From Candidatus Dojkabacteria bacterium UBA2222 (lineage in GTDB: Bacteria > Patescibacteriota > Dojkabacteria > SC72): 6,184 nucleotides of DNA. This document shows, one piece after another, positions 5,719-6,184 of this stretch. The stretch lies in NCBI GenBank assembly GCA_002328465.1, contig DCUE01000054.1:1-6184 (forward strand), read 5' to 3'. Each line of letters opens with the position of its first letter. Within the stretch, counting starts at the first letter, position 1. A model generated the notes under the pieces. It did not search any database. It was given only the letters and a program-made list of their open reading frames with translations, and had not been told where the DNA came from. A program made the translations under genes and the position numbers.

Positions 5719-6123
5719 ATGACAAAAAAAAGTTTATTAATGCTTGCAGTTGTTATACTAATATTAATGGTCGGTTTTCTTTATCTTAATAGAGATACTA
5801 TCTTAAAAAAACAAACTGGTGATAGCGATAGTTCCAAAGATCAAAACTCCTCTGTTGTGAAAGATGGCTTCACCCTTGAGAGCGAGTATACTTCAGCCAA
5901 TATGTGGAAATATACAATTACCGGACAGTTACCAAATCCATGTTACAATGCAAAAGTAGACGTGATTGTAGCAGAGAGTTTTCCTGAGCAAGTAACTGTT
6001 TCCGTAAAAATAACGGAACCTGAGCCTGATATGGTTTGTACACAAGTTATTCAAGATTATCAATATGAGGGAACATTCTCTGCAAGTGAGAAAGCAGAAA
6101 TCGATTTAGTAATAGTTCGATAA
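5719..6123 (+). CDS. Small membrane-anchored extracytoplasmic protein with a cysteine pair
   Basis: I cannot assign a function to this 134-residue protein. A short basic start (MTKK) precedes one hydrophobic helix at about 5-23 without a lipobox cysteine or a clear signal-peptidase site, so it is probably an uncleaved N-terminal anchor. A hydrophilic Ser/Asp/Gln-rich linker (about 32-48) leads to a compact, beta-rich C-terminal domain (about 50-134). That domain contains Cys75 in LPNPCYN and Cys107 in DMVCTQV, which could form a disulfide outside the cell. Its pattern (YTITGQLPNPC, then VIVAESFPEQVTVSV, then CTQVI, then a short EGTF strand) resembles small anchored domains I recall from CPR proteins, but I know no named family. 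It lies 25 nt after the MFS-like gene; the gap contains AT-rich bases and no Shine-Dalgarno sequence. It is probably the last gene of the operon, because a convergent reading frame ends just beyond it. Confidence 0.8.
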   Translation: MTKKSLLMLAVVILILMVGFLYLNRDTILKKQTGDSDSSKDQNSSVVKDGFTLESEYTSANMWKYTITGQLPNPCYNAKVDVIVAESFPEQVTVSVKITEPEPDMVCTQVIQDYQYEGTFSASEKAEIDLVIVR

Positions 6124-6127
6124 GCAG

Positions 6128-6184
6128 TTAACCCTTTATACTTGTTCTAATTGTATTTCCTAAATCAAAGAAATCATTAGGTAT
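6128..6184 (-). CDS. Possible 3' end of a convergent gene (cut by window edge)
   Basis: On the minus strand the frame entering at 6184 is open for 18 codons, reading IPNDFFDLGNTIRTSIKG, and ends with TAA at 6130-6128. The other five frames through this tail all contain stops. The stop lies 4 nt beyond the stop of the plus-strand gene, a tail-to-tail arrangement that fits this tightly packed region. Eighteen open codons can arise by chance in such DNA, and the peptide is too short to identify. No hairpin plus T-run terminator is visible between the two genes. Confidence 0.35.
   Translation of the reverse strand: MPNDFFDLGNTIRTSIKG

Noticed and set aside
1..6184. Altered genetic code (TGA as Gly or Trp)
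   Set aside because: All visible stops are TAA, Trp is encoded by TGG, and no TGA occurs in frame in any gene. In some recoded CPR groups in-frame TGA would be expected often.
1..6184. CRISPR array, tRNA or rRNA gene, insertion sequence or long direct repeats
   Set aside because: No spaced direct repeats, cloverleaf-like segments, transposase motifs or terminal inverted repeats were seen on either strand.

Overview
The window is an AT-rich (roughly one-third G+C by eye), gene-dense stretch of bacterial DNA. Seven genes run left to right, and the tail of a probable eighth enters from the right edge on the opposite strand. All eight visible stop codons are TAA, and no in-frame TGA appears in any gene, so nothing here points to a changed genetic code.

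Positions 1-2052 hold a sulfur-trafficking and tRNA-thiolation unit: the C-terminal half of a NifS/IscS-type cysteine desulfurase (left end cut off), an IscU-type Fe-S scaffold, and the tRNA-2-thiouridine synthase MnmA. The desulfurase would take sulfur from cysteine and hand it to the scaffold for Fe-S assembly, and to MnmA (directly or through the scaffold) for s2U at tRNA position 34. The proteins look like those of the Clostridia and related lineages, where this gene order is common. MnmA has the C-x-x-C plus distal Cys pattern instead of the D-x-x-C of E. coli.

Positions 2119-6123 hold four co-directional genes with gaps of 4, 4 and 25 nt, probably an envelope operon. They are (i) an 828-residue, two-membrane-segment, trypsin/HtrA-fold serine protease with an intact His/Asp/Ser triad, a large insertion inside the protease fold and no PDZ domain; (ii) a 153-residue soluble protein I do not recognise; (iii) a six-helix, half-length MFS-like membrane protein; and (iv) a 134-residue membrane-anchored extracytoplasmic protein with two cysteines. 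A TATAAT box at 2065-2070 is the best promoter candidate for this set. A convergent minus-strand reading frame ends at 6128.

Organism: four of the six visible internal starts have no recognisable Shine-Dalgarno sequence, which is atypical for low-GC Firmicutes. The half-size MFS protein, the protease with V-L-G linker motifs and the small Cys-pair protein resemble what I recall from Candidate Phyla Radiation (Patescibacteria) genomes. My best inference is a low-GC CPR-like bacterium carrying a clostridial-type nifS-iscU-mnmA unit, possibly acquired by transfer. This placement is tentative. The most unusual item is the protease-centred operon at 2119-6123.
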